From assembly GCF_017308985.1 (NCBI RefSeq), contig NZ_JADWPE010000002.1, forward strand, positions 1-64,000: a stretch of 64,000 bases of DNA, read 5' to 3'. Of this stretch, positions 62,882-64,000 are shown piece by piece. Under the pieces are notes generated by a model. That model was not told where the DNA came from, did no database searches, and saw nothing but the letters and a program-made list of their open reading frames with translations. The DNA comes from Lysobacter changpingensis. GTDB taxonomy: Bacteria > Pseudomonadota > Gammaproteobacteria > Xanthomonadales > Xanthomonadaceae. Both the position numbers and the translations under genes were made by a program. Within the stretch, counting starts at the first letter, position 1. Every line of letters begins with the position of its first letter.

Positions 62882-64000
62882 ATGGACTCCGACGACCTCC
62901 AGGGCCTGCTCACGGCCATCGCCATCGGGCTGCTCATCGGCGTGGTGCGCGAACGCCAGCATCACGACGGCGGCCCGGTCGCGGCCGGCATCCGCACGCA
63001 TGCGATGGTCGCGACGGCCGCGGCGGTCGCGGCGGGGCTCGGGCCGGCGGTGCTGGTCGCGGTGGTGATCGCGGTCGGCGTCCTCGCGGTCGCCGCCTAC
63101 CTGCGAACGCGCACGGACGACCCGGGCCTCACCGGCGAGATGGCGTTGCTGGTCACCGCGACGCTGGCGGCGCTCGCGCGCACGAACGCCGCGGTGGCCG
63201 CCGCGCTCGGCGTGATCTGCGCGGCGCTGCTGTTCGCCAAGCACCCGCTGCGACGGTTCGCGCGCGACGTCGTCAGCGCGCGCGAGGTGCAGGATGCGCT
63301 GCTGCTCGCCACCTCGGCGCTGGTGATCCTGCCGCTGCTGCCGGATTCGGCGATCGATCCCTGGGGCGTGCTGGTGCCGTCGAAACTGTGGCGCCTGGTG
63401 GTGCTGGTGATGGCCGTGGGCATGCTCGGCCATGTCGCGCTGCGCGCGGTCGGCGCGCGCTGGGGGCTGCCGGTCGCGGGGTTCTTTTCCGGATTCGCAT
63501 CGTCCACCGCCGCCGTGGCGGGCTTCGGCCAGCGCACGCGCGATGCAAGCGAACTCACGGCCGGCGCGGCGTCCGCGGCACTGCTGGCGAATCTCGCCTC
63601 GTTGTTGCTGATGATCGGCATCATCGCGACCGCGGCGCCCGCGCTGTTGCGCGCGTGCGCGTGGCCGCTCGCGTCCGCGGCGGGCGTGCTGGCGTTGATG
63701 GCGGCGATCGGCCTGCGTCGCCAGGGCCAGGCGCCCACCCTGCCCGACGAACCGGAAGCGCGCGCGTTCAAGCTGAGCCACGCCTTGCTGCTGGCGCTGG
63801 TGATCGCGCTCGTGCTGGTCGTTTCGGCGTGGCTGCGCAGCGTGTTCGGCGACCTGGGCGCGCTGGCGACGGCGGTGCTGGTCGCGGTGGTGGAACTGCA
63901 TGCGGCGGCGGCGAGCATCGCGCAGCTTTCCGCGGCGGGCGGGATGACGATGGCGCACGCGCAATGGGGCGTGGCGGCGCTGCTCGCATCGAGCGCCATC
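62882..64000 (+). CDS. MgtC/SapB-DUF4010 membrane protein (cut by the window end)
   Basis: At least 373 residues visible with no stop before the window end. The N-terminal MgtC/SapB-like part has TAIAIGLLIGVVRERQ and GIRTHAMVATAAAVAAG; the DUF4010 part begins after about residue 160 with GFFSGFASSTAAVAGFG. About ten to eleven membrane helices are visible. Members of this DUF4010 group are uncharacterised; MgtC itself concerns magnesium and ATP synthase regulation. It starts at ATG 62882, 35 bases after the acetyltransferase. Confidence 0.85.
   Translation, partial: MDSDDLQGLLTAIAIGLLIGVVRERQHHDGGPVAAGIRTHAMVATAAAVAAGLGPAVLVAVVIAVGVLAVAAYLRTRTDDPGLTGEMALLVTATLAALARTNAAVAAALGVICAALLFAKHPLRRFARDVVSAREVQDALLLATSALVILPLLPDSAIDPWGVLVPSKLWRLVVLVMAVGMLGHVALRAVGARWGLPVAGFFSGFASSTAAVAGFGQRTRDASELTAGAASAALLANLASLLLMIGIIATAAPALLRACAWPLASAAGVLALMAAIGLRRQGQAPTLPDEPEARAFKLSHALLLALVIALVLVVSAWLRSVFGDLGALATAVLVAVVELHAAAASIAQLSAAGGMTMAHAQWGVAALLASSAI

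Overview
The window is a chromosomal segment of a high-GC gammaproteobacterium. Gene order (rimP-nusA-infB-rbfA-truB-rpsO-pnp; a 14-gene nuoA-N operon behind secG and tRNA-Leu; aroC/asd/fimV/truA/trpF/trpBA/accD), protein character and dense GTAG-type REP repeats point to the Xanthomonadaceae, most probably Lysobacter or a close relative. The genus is an inference from content, not from a search. No prophage, insertion sequence, plasmid gene or CRISPR array is visible.

Layout. 1-6.6 kb: a secreted zincin-like protein with a C-terminal ComEA-type helix-hairpin-helix (its 3' end partly duplicated next to it), then an EptA-type phosphoethanolamine transferase and PAP2 phosphatase divergent from a ColR/ColS-like two-component pair. 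6.6-10.5 kb: a small membrane protein, a carboxymuconolactone-decarboxylase/AhpD-type protein, and convergent to it an ECF41 sigma factor. Both of these last two genes are preceded by an exact TGTCACA-N16-CGTC promoter. Then a DUF5671-type membrane protein and its partner. 10.5-20.2 kb: the ribosome/transcription-factor operon and tRNA-fMet. 20.2-35.4 kb: the complete complex I operon and tRNA-Leu(GAG). 35.5-42.8 kb: secG, tpiA, a deoxyinosine-type DNA glycosylase, a 2-oxoglutarate/Fe(II)-type oxygenase, a YejM/PbgA-type sulfatase-fold membrane protein, glmM and accD. 42.9-54.8 kb: amino-acid genes (trpA, trpB, trpF, asd, aroC) mixed with truA, fimV, a 2-hydroxyacid dehydrogenase and prmB, with a LysR regulator divergent from trpBA. 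54.8-64 kb: SCO1, psd, YhhN, an unrecognised Cys-rich protein, an MltD-like transglycosylase, a HerA-like ATPase, an NlpE-like lipoprotein, greB, an acetyltransferase and the start of an MgtC/SapB-DUF4010 membrane protein cut by the window end.

How it works together. Most of the window is core physiology: translation and RNA turnover, NADH oxidation, cell-wall and lipid precursors (glmM, accD, psd) and tryptophan, aspartate-family and chorismate synthesis. Envelope remodelling recurs (EptA, PAP2, ColRS-like, YejM-like, FimV, MltD-like, NlpE-like). The least ordinary parts are the self-contained ECF41 circuit, the metalloprotease-HhH fusion, and several families of intergenic palindromes, one of which has become the coding end of a dehydrogenase gene.
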